From Trichoplax adhaerens (Eukaryota > Placozoa > Uniplacotomia > Trichoplacea > Trichoplacidae): 64,000 nt of DNA. The translations under genes and the position numbers were made by a program. The notes under the pieces were generated by a model, which saw only the letters and a list, made by a program, of their open reading frames with translations, was not told the DNA's origin and ran no database searches. The DNA lies in the NCBI RefSeq assembly GCF_000150275.1, contig NW_002060946.1:7608829-7672828 (forward strand), in the 5' to 3' direction. Of the stretch, positions 12,701 through 24,413 are shown one piece after another (position 1 is the stretch's first letter; the number at the start of each line of letters is the position of its first letter).

Positions 12701-14617
12701 TTACAATATCGTGCGGTTATAATATTGCATCTATAATGTAATGGCTATGTTTGCCTAGTAAAGTTCACTGTGTTTGATTTTAATTTTTCCTGAATGTGAT
12801 AATTAAGCGTCTGAACCCCACTTTTATCCATTCTTGACGGTGGCTACTAAATGCTGGAAGGTATTGGCCGACTCCGATTACCGTTCTGGTAAATTTTTTT
12901 ATGATTGTCAGCCACTATTAAAAATTGAAATTCTATTGTCAGCTTATTTCAAATCATGCAAGTCATATTAAGCCCTTTCTGCATGTATTTATTTATTCTT
13001 ATTATTTAGACTTTAGACGAATACGAAAGAGACTACGTTTCGAATATTACTTTACTTCTCTCCGTGTTGATATGCTTATTTACGAAGTAAGAGTAAAAAT
13101 ACTTATTTTGGTACGGTTCGATATGCTATTAATTTCGATAACTTGACTAATCAACGCATACGTTTATATTAAGGGAGAATATGATGGAGCAATAAAATGG
13201 ATTAGTAGTCATTTATCAAAGACGGAATTTGACGAAGAAGATGCTCCACATGTGAGATTGTCGATAATTTTATTATAATCTTATTATCAGTTTTAATAGT
13301 TGACTGATGCATCTTAAGGAGGGGTAGAAATATCCATTTATTTCACTTTCGAATTAACATATACCAACCACTATTCGAAATAATCTTATAATTTACCTCG
13401 TTTGATGTAATAAATCGGATTATTAAACTCTTCTTTACAGTCCGTCATACGTTTCGTGTTACAACTTGCTAGTTGCTTACTTTGCATCAATAAGCATAAG
13501 GTAATTCTAATAATTTACAATTGCTAGATACTATTATAGAGGTACAGACAAATAAGATATATGTATTTAAGTATTATTCAATCTGCAAATATTACAGGAA
13601 GGCTGTAGGAATATTTTAAAATTTATGATGCTGTACGCTCCAGTAAATCACATTCAATCTTCCAGTGGAACAGACATGATTATAGACTTATCAAATGATA
13701 GTAAGTTTAAAGATTTATGAACTGTATCAATAACTTTGCTTCAAATTATGACTGCGTTGTAATCAACTTCTCGTAATTCGCTTGATCTAGGTAATAGTAA
13801 GCGATTTATAAAGTTCATTCCTTACATCGACAGCAATTTAATGAAGTTCTGTATTGAGCATCTACTATATTGTTTGCAGGTATCGTATTATCTGGCATCG
13901 TTATCCTTTCATAATATTTCTAAAAATGATTACATACTTTTCGATTTCGATAGAGAGGAATAACCAGAAGATCTGACGATACGGCCATGGGTCATATCAT
14001 CGTGTTATCGCAATATGACTGGCCAAATTACTCATCTTATTTTGACTTTGTGACTGAAAAAATCCTTGAATCTGGACAATTTACCTATCCATCGTTCTTT
14101 GATTACGTTATAAGTAAGTGATGTTTATGTGTTCCTATATAAGTTACAATAATTTTCAATGGCAGGCCAATATCGGACAATGCAATCTTGCATATCTTAA
14201 TGAACCATTTTGGACAAACATTGTAGATATTGATATTTTGGAAATATTCGCTCATTTTAATTCGACACAAGGGGGAGAAAATGATAAAATTAGGCTATCA
14301 TTGTTGGCTAAAACCTCAAGTTCTACAAGGTGCATCGTAATGTTTAGAAGTATCATTAATAGCTTCAATTTACATTTGAGACTTATAATTAATAACATGC
14401 AGAAATATCGTAATTCATGTGAAAATTTATAATCTAATTCCAAAAATTATGCCTGTTATATAGAACACGTACAGTTACTAGGGGATTAAATAAGGGCGCA
14501 AAGGAAGAGTTTCGCATCGCAATGGAACGCCAAATCCTCAAATGGAATGACTGCGTCAACGAAATTCTCCAAAACTTCTTAACTTCAGAACATCATTCCA
14601 TTCTATCTTGTTTCTAA
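9775..14617 (+). CDS. INTS10: Integrator complex subunit 10
   Basis: INTS10 belongs to the INTS10-13-14 module of the metazoan Integrator complex, which cleaves and terminates RNA polymerase II transcripts in the nucleus. Exons by eye: 9775-9912, 10288-10355, 10524-10624, 10851-10907, 11145-11227, 11423-11504, about 11650-11716, 11850-12058, 12152-12315, 12366-12466, 12647-12689, 12808-12888, 13010-13086, 13174-13251, 13441-13500, 13598-13700, 13791-13879, 13954-14113, 14227-14329 and 14464-14617. About 672 codons result; human INTS10 has about 710. Match points to the human protein from memory: ARSWLISCKSLFPDNFQVQ near the N-terminus, the RNYPQTIITHG block, LPTTSLYNWLELSIRYF, and near the C-terminus TVTRGLNKGAKEEFRIAMER. 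Phases agree throughout except exon 7 to exon 8, and the exon 9 donor is uncertain. AATAAA lies at about 14790. The next gene, MRE11, converges from the other strand. Confidence 0.93.
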
Positions 14618-14994
14618 CGTACGTACTGTTAATGTATCTATCTTCTCCCTTGTGCATATCAATTAATACTAATTAAAATCTGTGAACTTGCTGTAACGTC
14701 AAATTTTTTGAACAGCTTCCGAGATAAAGTACATCTATAACTTATATTGCAGCTTTGAACAAAAAGTTTAAAGTGGTTTATGAAATGTTAATAAATTCTT
14801 ATGCTACAATTCATTAATTTTTGCTAAATAATTCAAGTTACATGTCGAAATGATATTACTGCAAGTAAATCATTACCATATCATTATTGTTATAAGTTCA
14901 ACAAAAGTATACATTCTACTACTGTATGGGTTATCGATATTTGATACAAGAAAAATCTGTTGTGCAGTAGCTACATTAAATTGCTTGAAGCCTA
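14618..14994. other. Convergent INTS10/MRE11 3' spacer
   Basis: This 377-bp spacer separates the INTS10 stop (+) from the MRE11 stop (-). It carries AATAAA at about 14790 for the plus-strand gene. Both 3' untranslated regions must fit here or overlap. Confidence 0.6.
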
Positions 14995-17900
14995 TTATGC
15001 TTTTCGCGATCTTTTCGAGCGATCAATCTCGAATGGGTCATCGCTATCGTCTTCGTCAACCTGATATACCAAAGAACAGCTAATTAAATGAAGAGAAACG
15101 ACATTATTAATTAATTGGAGATATATAACGGTGCTTACAAGATTAATGACTTCCGATTTCTTGGATTTTAATCTATTGGGTAAAAAGTTAAAGTATTTCC
15201 TCATTCGAGATATTTAAGAACTCGTAAGTTTTAAGTCAAGATTACATTCAACAAAATTATAAACTTACGTAGAGCTAGCCGTAGCAGTTGCTGGCTTCCT
15301 CGTGAATACCTTCATAATTATCGGATTTAGAATACGTTGTTATATGTATTAAAACAGGAAACAATGATTGCAAACTGGTATCAATTAAATAAGTACATTA
15401 AAAAGGGTGCTATCTTGAGAAAAGCGGTACTTACAGAGCCTGAACTTGTAAGAGCTGCTGTTATTAGAAGATAATATGTATAAGTAAATTATAACAATGT
15501 TGACCGAAACTAAAATTTTAGATGTAAGTATTTACTGCCTCTGCCTCTGCCTCTGCTGGGCGTTCGAGAATTCCTATGGCCTCTTGTTTGACCTCGAGCA
15601 CGATCACGGCTGCGGTTACCTCTCCCGTTATTTTCTGGATTTGCGGAGGTAGATGGCTTAACAATATCTTCATCAGAATCACTGAAGTCCTTTTCATCGT
15701 CATAGTCTCCCCTGTGACGCCTTTTAATTTGAGCACCTTCGATCGCCTAGCAATCACAAGTGCAGGGGTAACATATAGTAAACATAACAGTTGAATTGAG
15801 TAAGAATTTGGTAATAGGTAAACTAGTATAAATTTAAGAACATGAGAACGAAATCTACTTTTCGCATATCTTCATTTCCGAAGACCGTTTCTTTATAAAT
15901 TTCCACCTTGATGTAAAATTAAGTCGATTAATACCTATTGTTCAGTACAAATAGATCTTGTAATTTATAGTAATCAAACATACTTGTTGATCCAACTGAA
16001 GGTCAGTCGAGCCTTGATTTTTCTTCAGCAAATTTTGCATCTTTTTCAAAGAATGGTGTACTAGTCTAAAATAGTAAAGTTAATGAAACATAGCGTGAAT
16101 TCCACAAATTAAAATTTATCAGCTTTAGAATATTTTCATACATACTCCTCAATAATATCATTTTCTTCCTTGTCTACAAATATCCTAACCGCATCTCCAA
16201 TAGCTTTTTCAGATAGAAATTTCATTTGATAAGACTATATAATATAAAAAAAAATAGCGATCCCTTGCAATTTAATTGATTAATAACGAGGATTAATTAA
16301 TTAGTTTATTGCATTCGATAATTTTAATCTCTATTGAGTCTACTTATGAAATACACTTATACCGAGTCATTCGCCAATAATTCAGTAATGATATTTTCTA
16401 TCTTGACGGTTCGCTCAAGTATACTTATTGGCAATTCCGCATTTTCGATTGATTCCATCTCTTCGTCGTCTAATATCAAGAATATAATGTGATCAACATT
16501 TTAAAGTGCGTTAGAAACAACAATTAGTGACACAATTCAATAAATAAACTGCTACATTCCTATATTACGAAGTGTTCCAATAAATCAGCAAATTCAGGCT
16601 TTTAAAATAATATATATTGTATGTACCTGTAATTTCCCTCCTGGTTCTTTTTTTATAAAAATGTACAATATCTTTAGGGTTTGCTACACGACCAACAAAC
16701 TGCTGGCCAAATCTCAATGAATTAAATGGAATATATCCACCACTATAATCAACCTATATTAGTAAGCATGATAATATTGTCAGTGAAATATAAGTGATAT
16801 AAGGATTTAGTAGTCTCACCGAATTGTAACGACCGCACCTTTAGTCTTATTAACGGCTCCGTAGGCTGTCTTGTACTGCCAGAATGCTCAGCTTCAGCTT
16901 TTGATATCATAGATTCGATCTATAGTTGAACAATTGTTGACAGTACAGATAAATAAAAGCAAATTGCGTCATTTAGTTTTAACATTATTCCAATCACCTT
17001 TTTTTTCACGTAAGATACAATCTCTTGTTCATGTCTTTCATCGCAAGAAATGCCAGTTTCTTGAAGACAAAGCTCATCGATGTAAAAAGGTCGGACAGTA
17101 TTTAAAGGAATCTCTTCTACTTTAAAAGTCTTGTTGAAGACTTTTAAGATCGCAACATGCCTATTTAAAAAAAGTTTAATAACAGCTTGGAGTTACAAGA
17201 GCAAGTTTAAGTACAGGAAAGGATTACATATTGAAGGGATTTGAAAATTATAAAGAATATATGTCATTTTCATAGTTGCTATTACTTTCTTTTAGCTTCC
17301 CCTTCAGTTAAAGATGTGGCAACTGTTGAACCCGGTTGACAAACAAAAAAGTTGGTTTTAGGATTCCATTCAGGAGTTATTAAGCTCTCGTGCTCATGAC
17401 CCCAAATGACTAAATCCAGAAAATCGCTTAAGAATTCTTCTGGGATATAGTTCTTTTCGCCGTGTTTAACCCTAGAGCAATAGTAGGTTATTTCGTATAG
17501 TTTTCCTTCATTAGACCAACGTGTTATCTCTATGACTAACCTGTTTTGGTGCACTACCATAATATTAAACCAGTTATCAGTGTCCATTTTCGGTTTTAAC
17601 ATTGTTATTTTTTCACTGGCAAAGAGTCGATGTAGGCGTTCATCTCGTACGGAACCTAACCCGTAAACTGCCAATTTTGACTTGCCTTTTTGCATCAACA
17701 ACGGACTAATTGAGATTTCATCAACGGAGCTTGTTTTTCCAAAGTAGTTGACTAATCCCGATGAACTAAGCAAGTCGATAGCTGATAAATTCTTGGAGCC
17801 GGAAGGATCATCATGATTACCATGTATTGTAAAAACCGGCGTAGAAATATTATAATTTGGATCTTCATAATTAATGACCGGGAAACTGAAACAATAACAT

Positions 17901-19635
17901 GAGTGATAACATTTTATTTTTTTCCTACATTAACATCATAATAATGTTTATTCTGTACGAAGAGTACGTAAATTGAGAAGTGATTTTAATATACTTTTTA
18001 ACGTATTTGATAGAGTGAGTTAATTTGAGCAGCTAAATACGCAAGATCTGACCTGCTGGACCAAAAATTGACGGACTGATCGCTCAAAAATTCCACTTGA
18101 CAAGGCTTATCACCAAGGCAGTATTTCCTTAGTATTTCGATACATCCGTGCAACGTAGCACGAGAAGGCTTATTTTCATGAAATAAGTCGCCTCCAAGTA
18201 ACACAAAGTCAACCTAACATTCGTAATCAAGAAAGAAGTAGGTATATTGTCATAGCTAGTGGTTAGGCATTGCCCGATATCAATTTGATTACAAATTTAA
18301 TTGTGCCTATCCGTTTCACTGAGATGGTTAGGTACGGACACTGCGAGCTTATTTCAATTATGAATATATCATTGGTCAATGAAATTAGTGATGAACTACC
18401 TCATGCTCTTTAGCTATTTCAAATACTTCTTCGAAGGTAACTAACGAATCATGGCCGCGAATTGGATCTTTTTCTTTATAGCCCAAGTGGCAATCTGATG
18501 CTGAAGAAAGCAATGGAAATATTGAGAGTTAAAAATAACAAATGATGAATTATTTACAAGTAGTTGGTTACTATTGAAGCTATTAATCTCTTTGATGAGA
18601 AGACTAGCAGAGAGCAATATTTCATAAGTAAATGTCTACAGTACAGTACAGTATTATCTAGGGTACATATAAACTGTATGAGACTACGTGTAACATGAAT
18701 TAATCATGTAATACCGTCATTCAAACATCATATCGATGCGCATTCGAATGAATAAGCTAGCATAATCGAAGTGCTCATGCATAGCATGAGTAAACTAGGC
18801 GAAAAGTGTTTTCTAGCTAGCCATAAATAATATCATTCAGTTTGCAGTAAGTTTACAAAATTATGTCGTTTGAGCTTTACAGTACCCCTATTTTGTAGAG
18901 TACGTATGAATATCTTAACAGCAAGAGTAAGTATGGATTATATCACTCATTTATAGAAAAACACAAAGTGAAGATGTTTTTTCTTTACAATACCAAAGTG
19001 TAAATTGTAATTTTACTTTGTCGTGTACATTGCATAGCACATCACTCTATTCCTCTTGGAATATGTGCACAACCATTGACTCCGTATATCAATAAGAATA
19101 CTGCAGTAGATTGCATGTACTGCTGGTATTTAAAATTGTATGATGTAAAATCAGGCAAATCTGTATCACTGCATGGCGTCTATTACTATCGTTAGCGGAA
19201 GTATACGATGCTTTCTTCTTGCTCCAGTTCTAGACATATTTGGAAACAGTGTAAGCTATAGACTGTAAAGATATCCTAGTTACAAATTTGAAGCTCAAAT
19301 AAGTAACTGTTATACAGTAGTGTAGTACCCCTATCGACGAGCTGTCGCATTGGATCACTACTGTAGTCATCTCGTTGTATATTACAACATCGTCTACACT
19401 AGAGGAAAATTGACAGCCAATTATAAAGTCCATCACTGCACTATACCAAGTCTCCTCTATCGACAGTATTGACTATACAGTAGAGTAAGATTGCAGGCGG
19501 ACTACTGTACAGTACTCAGTCATGCACTACCCCCGTAAATCCTATTTCATCATCTTAGCAAAATGTATTTCCTTGCATGTTGTCTAATATCAAGACTTAC
19601 CAATCAAGATGGAAAAGGTATCCTCTTCTTGCTTC
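14995..19635 (-). CDS. MRE11: MRE11 double-strand break repair nuclease
   Basis: MRE11 is the Mn-dependent nuclease of the MRE11-RAD50-NBS1 complex, which senses and resects DNA double-strand breaks. Exons in transcription order: 19635-19601, 18500-18400, 18213-18053, 17885-17541, 17471-17286, 17160-16998, 16919-16839, 16753-16627, 16469-16363, 16234-16146, 16065-15984, 15746-15536, 15457-15435, 15309-15269, 15172-15139 and 15060-14995. All phases join, giving about 617 codons (human about 708). Phosphodiesterase motifs are present in order: [34 protein letters not shown] followed by KHG, and WGHEHE. The capping domain has [10 protein letters not shown] and [12 protein letters not shown]. The C-terminal tail has the Gly-Arg motif SRGRGRGR, an acidic patch, and DDSDDPF close to the stop as in vertebrates. 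The very first coding exon, with the ATG, was not placed; the most 5' exon found encodes EEDTFSILI and lies beyond a 1.1-kb repeat-bearing intron. GSK3 is divergent upstream. Confidence 0.95.
18501..19600 (-). other. MRE11 5' intron with palindromic words
   Basis: The first recognised intron of MRE11 is long (1.1 kb) next to the other introns of this gene, most of which are under 200 bp. It contains scattered ACTGTAC/GTACAGT words, for example around 18636-18650 and 19500-19515. I see no nested gene. Confidence 0.6.
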
Positions 19636-21825
19636 CTATCATATTGAATTGAATTGATTATTATTATTATTATTATTTATTTATTAAGATGACATCATAA
19701 ATATAGCAAAAACTAACCCAACTAGTTGACTACATAGCTATATTAGAATAGGAATACTCAATTGCATAGTATTATCATAAGTTATCCAAAAATTCAATCT
19801 CCATTGCAACAACGAAAGGGAAACCTGCCTGTTTTGCTCCATTTTCCTGACCTCGGTAGTCTTCGACCTGAGCAGATTGCAGAGTTTTGCCGCTTTGCAG
19901 CACACTGACTGCACACTCAGTTCAGTATTGGCTCCATTTCGTTACAGCAACACCGACCTCCAGTTTGGCTCAAAACTACACTCTAGTTAATAGCGTATCG
20001 TATTAACTTTAACATGTTCAAACGGTTACGCTAGCAAAACCTGTGGGTCCACGCCGTACTGTACCGGACTGGAACTTTCTGTACAATACCGTACAGTGTA
20101 CAGTGTACAGTGTACAGTACAGTAATGTCATGGGAAAAAATGGAACTAAAACTAGCGTGCAAATACACTAGTTTATATGGATATGTAATCTTTGACTTGA
20201 CTGTGTATGGCACCGTTCTGTACTGTACCGCGAAACCTCTTTTCCCCTTGTACTGTACTGTCCAGTATAAACACGATCAACATTCACTAAGTTGAGCAGT
20301 GTGCACTTGCGCAGTTCAAGGATAGTGATCCCCCAGAAAGAAATGGGCGCAGTTTACAATTTTTGGATGAAGATCATGGCGTTATCTTGCGTTGCGCACA
20401 GCCTCAATCTAGTTTAATTTGCTTGATTGAAGCGAGAATGCCTTGGAAAAGACTAAAAAACTTACAAAGAACGGTGAATGACGAGTTGAAAATAATTTCG
20501 ATGAATCCTGGATGACCTGATGGATATGCTGTCGAGACGAAAGGTTGATGGAAATGTTGTTCCATTTTGACGTATTTTAATTCAATTTCCGCAGTGTCTG
20601 GTTCACGACTGCGGTGTAGTCTGCAGAGGATGCTGCTGCTGTACTGCTAATCACACTACAGTGCTGTACAGTAGACGTACACTATATTATACAGTACATG
20701 TTTGCGAACATTAACTTACAGTACTTCATTTTGTGTTACTACCCTATTACAGCAGAGTCCGATGAGCATACCGTGATATTGGTATTGATTAGCATCGATT
20801 ACAAATTGACTTGAAATTGAAATGGGTCCATTTCACAAACTTGTAAAATGATGATTTGACCATATGGTCACCCCGACCCACTGTTGATGAATGGAGTGAA
20901 TGAGTCATGTATAGTAGTGTATAGTATATTTGCAGTAAATTAATCATCAAGTTGACAACATACGACACTGTCTGACTGCGTGAACGGCAGCCGAGAAATT
21001 TCTCACTTAAGCATCCTGCAAATTGGAACAGAAACTTTCAACACTTCAAGCAGGCCATAAGTACAGTACTGTACAGTAGGTACAAAAGCAATGCCAATGT
21101 TGTCCGATACGGTCACCTGATGCGATGGCACTCTGTCATGACACGAGTGGATCAGTGCCAACTTTTGATCGAATAAAACTGCCTGCAAAGAGAGAATTGG
21201 GAATGGATGTTTTTTATCCAAGTTGGGGACTAGTTTGGGACAGGGATATACCGAATTCAGTCTTTCCTGTGTATAGTAATATTAAAGCTCTGAAAAAGTA
21301 CAGACAGACAGCCGTTCGGTACAGCGGTCGATTGTTTTTGCCTCACCGTTGATACTGGTAGAACTGTTAAGTACAGGAGTAGGGTACAGTACAGTACAGT
21401 ACAGTGCCCAGTCCTGTATTGGCATGGAAGTGCACTTGTACTGTACACTGTACACTGTAGAGTACAGTCTTCTGTCACCATGAAATTGAACCGGTTCGAG
21501 CCGGACCGTTCTCAGGTCTAGTACAGTGCCGTAGTTTTGATCGTTGAGCCTGAATGCTGGGAAAAAAGTACAGACAGACATGCGTCATGACACCGTCCTT
21601 TAGCCACGACAGTACAGCGTATGCAATGAAAGGAAAATGGTAGGAAATTCAGTTTCAAATTTCAAGGGAAAACGCTGGACAGTCTGCAAAGACTTTGCAA
21701 TGACGCTGTACTGTACTTTACTGTCGAGTGTTTTTTGCCTGACCGTGGACACTGGTCGTACTGTACAGTCCTCTTTGTACAGTGTACAGTGTACAGTACA
21801 GTACAGTACTGTACTGTGCTCTACT
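19636..21825. repeat. ACTGTAC/GTACAGT palindrome island
   Basis: The sequence between MRE11 and the assembly gap is dotted with runs built from ACTGTAC, GTACAGT, TACAGTGTACAGT and similar words. Dense blocks lie at about 20050-20125, 20215-20265, 20640-20700, 21058-21080, 21385-21475 and 21703-21825. Because the unit is largely self-complementary, each block can form a hairpin. A longer diverged repeat is also visible: the segment at about 21325-21405, with TTTTTGCCTCACCGTTGATAC, recurs at about 21722-21805 as TTTTTTGCCTGACCGTGGACAC, and both lead into GTACAGT runs. A (TTA)n microsatellite sits near 19661-19685. The many short open frames here are generated by the repeat and are not genes. 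The missing MRE11 start exon could lie in the first few hundred bases. Confidence 0.8.
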
Positions 21826-21875
21826 NNNNNNNNNNNNNNNNNNNNNNNNNNNNNNNNNNNNNNNNNNNNNNNNNN
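21826..21875. other. Assembly gap, 50 N
   Basis: Fifty N bases follow directly after a GTACAGTACTGTAC-type run. The repeat most likely broke the assembly here, so the true length is unknown. Confidence 1.
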
Positions 21876-24413
21876 CGTGGTTGGAGGGCACACCAAGCTT
21901 CATTGGTCCAACCCTGTCACGTGGGTCGGTCCCCCCGGCACCCAGCCATCTTTGCCCTGCAACAGCAAGCGACGGTCAGAACGATAGTACCGTGGGTGTG
22001 GTTTTGGAAGCATTAGTCTTCGGCTTGGATTTTTTTTTGTCCACCACACTAGCGCCATCTTGCTGCCATCACGGCAAGCGCATTGCAGTCATTAGACCAT
22101 AGGCCGAGCTATCATTTAGTCAGTAGGACTTTCAAGTGGATTGCAAGTCCATTTCATCATCATCAACGCGGTACTATGCCAATGATTATGTAAGTTGGAA
22201 TCGGCTATGCATCTTTTTTTTTTTGTCCATGTCTTGATCAGTAGAGAGAGAAGATAGTCAGCAAGAAGTAGATGATACTTTCATGTTGATGACGGTATGA
22301 TTGGCTTTGGACAAGTCCATTAAATTAGTGTTAAACGAGGGGGCTATCAAAAGGATTGCGCTGACTGACGATATCTCCCCCCCAATTCGATCCATTGAAA
22401 GCACTGTAATTCGGTCTTTTCATCATTATTTCCAACATGGAGATATACTTTAGTCATGGCTTTGGTATTTATGGATGCCATTTTCTTCTACTGATCCATC
22501 ATGGTTGGTGTAGAAGAAGACTTGAGTCCATGTCTTTCTTGTTGTCCAAGATTGGCCTCTTACTCATCCATTGCAGGCTGAAAAATTGCGACGTACGTTT
22601 GGCATTTACTGCATGCAGTGGATGACTGTGGAAAGTCGCCTTCTTAGACTAGTTGTTAAAGCGCTTCTTCTTCATACTAGCTTTATTCATCCATTGAAAA
22701 GGCTTCTTTATCCATGCTCAAATCGAGTACAGCATCCTTGTTCATCTTTTCTTTTTTTTTTCTTCTTCTCTTCTTTCAAACTCTTCCATGACCAATTTCC
22801 AAGCTACATTGAAAAAAAAAAAGGGTCGTCCATTAGTCAGCAACATTTTCTTCTTCCAATCGTTCATCCTATGCTGATTTTAATTGTCATGAAGAAAGTC
22901 GTGGGAGAAAAAAAAAAATGGCCAACCCGTTGGTAAAGTCAGTGTAAGCTGTACATACACCAAGTCAAATTGGATGGAAAAGAATACTTGCAAAAAATAA
23001 AAATTACTTATTCTGATATTCTTTTTGACTTCCACTTGGAACATTACAATAACATCGTACTTTGTCTTAGCGTTACCATCATCGAGTTCTACCAATTTTT
23101 ATCCTAGCAGTACTGTATTGGACATCATTGAAAGGCTGCAACTACAACTCAAGACAGTTTTTACTACTCCATGATTCCCCACACTGATCCAGAGTTATCT
23201 TCCATTATATTTATGGAATTTGTACTATCTAGCCTTTTTTTTTATTGGTGAGGGGGGGGGGGGGGGGAGATGGTTCCAACACTACCTCGGTTACAGCAGC
23301 AGATTCCATAAAGACCACGCTGACTCGATCAATTTTGAATCATCCTTCTATCTGAAACCAAAAAAAAAGGTAGTTATAGTTCTCTTAGCCTTGCGGTATT
23401 CCTTTCTCGACCTTGGCATCATCCAAGCCCGTTAAGATACCATACTTCGCCATTTGTAAAATCGTCCATCAACGATCGATCAATCATTACAAGTACAATA
23501 CACTAGAATAACGCGTAGTAACAAATACGAGTACCCTCTCTCGGGGCCATCGCCATGCTTAACCTTAAGGATGTCCTTTTTTATTTGTTTTACCACTTTT
23601 TTGGGGGTGAACATATTATTTGAATGCTATTAAAGGGTCCCCCCCCCCCCCAAATTTTCCAACTGATAGTCACTCCTATGCGATTGCACCATTTTTTTTG
23701 CCCTTTCTAAATCCAATTGGATGTTTTACACGACCAAAATTTGATCGAAACTGCTAATGTTATGGCGGACCTATTGATGACTAGGATTAAATCAATTAAT
23801 GATGTACCTGAACTTGTCGTCACTTACTTCTAGTAGACTGAGTTGTCATATCCATGTTTGAATTTCTTGTAATTTGCATGTCCTTTTTCTCATTTGTATT
23901 TTGTCGCTTTGATTATTTTTAAATGGACGACAATTAAAGGTTAAGCAATTAAGCTACAAGAGAAAGAAATTGCATATAGAAGCGCTTCCAACGATAGAGT
24001 TGAGATACAAGAAGTGAGGTAAGAATCGATAATTGACACTGATGACTAATGCTCAATCAATTGAATCGGATCAATCGCCAGACTTAGTAATAAAATACAT
24101 TGAATATATTGCTTACCACTTGATCATGATTTAGTGAAAGATAGTCTACTGGTACAACATCGTACTCCATTGGAAACTTGGCTTGGATTCTTCAATAACT
24201 GCTTGACTGACATTTACTACACTCAATTGACGAACGACGAATTGATCTTAATTAGTATCTTGACGGTGTCATCTCTTGCCTGTCTATTTTGCTGACAAGT
24301 GATAGAACCCATTCTCATTCCTTGAAGTTCAATTTTACTTTAAGCCTTTTTTCATCATTTTTATCTCCTGCCTCCTTGCTCGATCGTAAGCGCTAACGAC
24401 ACCTTCTTACACC
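21876..24413. other. GSK3 upstream region with homopolymer tracts
   Basis: No gene is supported. The stretch differs from its surroundings: it has long T runs, a 16-base G run at 23252-23267, a 13-base C run at 23639-23651, and a high frequency of the word TCCAT (for example near 22149, 22227, 22391, 22568, 22691 and 22829). It should contain the GSK3 promoter and 5' untranslated exons. Short open frames (22437-22936, 23220-23435) pass through homopolymers and have no domain. Confidence 0.5.

Noticed and set aside
12925-13146. Plus-strand open frame of 73 codons and similar ones inside INTS10
   Set aside because: The real INTS10 exons use part of these frames; the rest is intron read-through.
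15518-15757. 79-codon minus-strand frame overlapping a MRE11 exon
   Set aside because: A different frame of the same bases gives the conserved acidic and RGRGRGR tail of MRE11.
21488-21510. GGTTCGAGCC as a tRNA B box
   Set aside because: It is part of the palindromic sequence around GAACCGGTTC; no tRNA arms can be drawn.
20031-22102. Many overlapping open frames rich in YCTVQ-type residues
   Set aside because: They are translations of ACTGTAC repeats and N bases, on both strands, so they are not genes.
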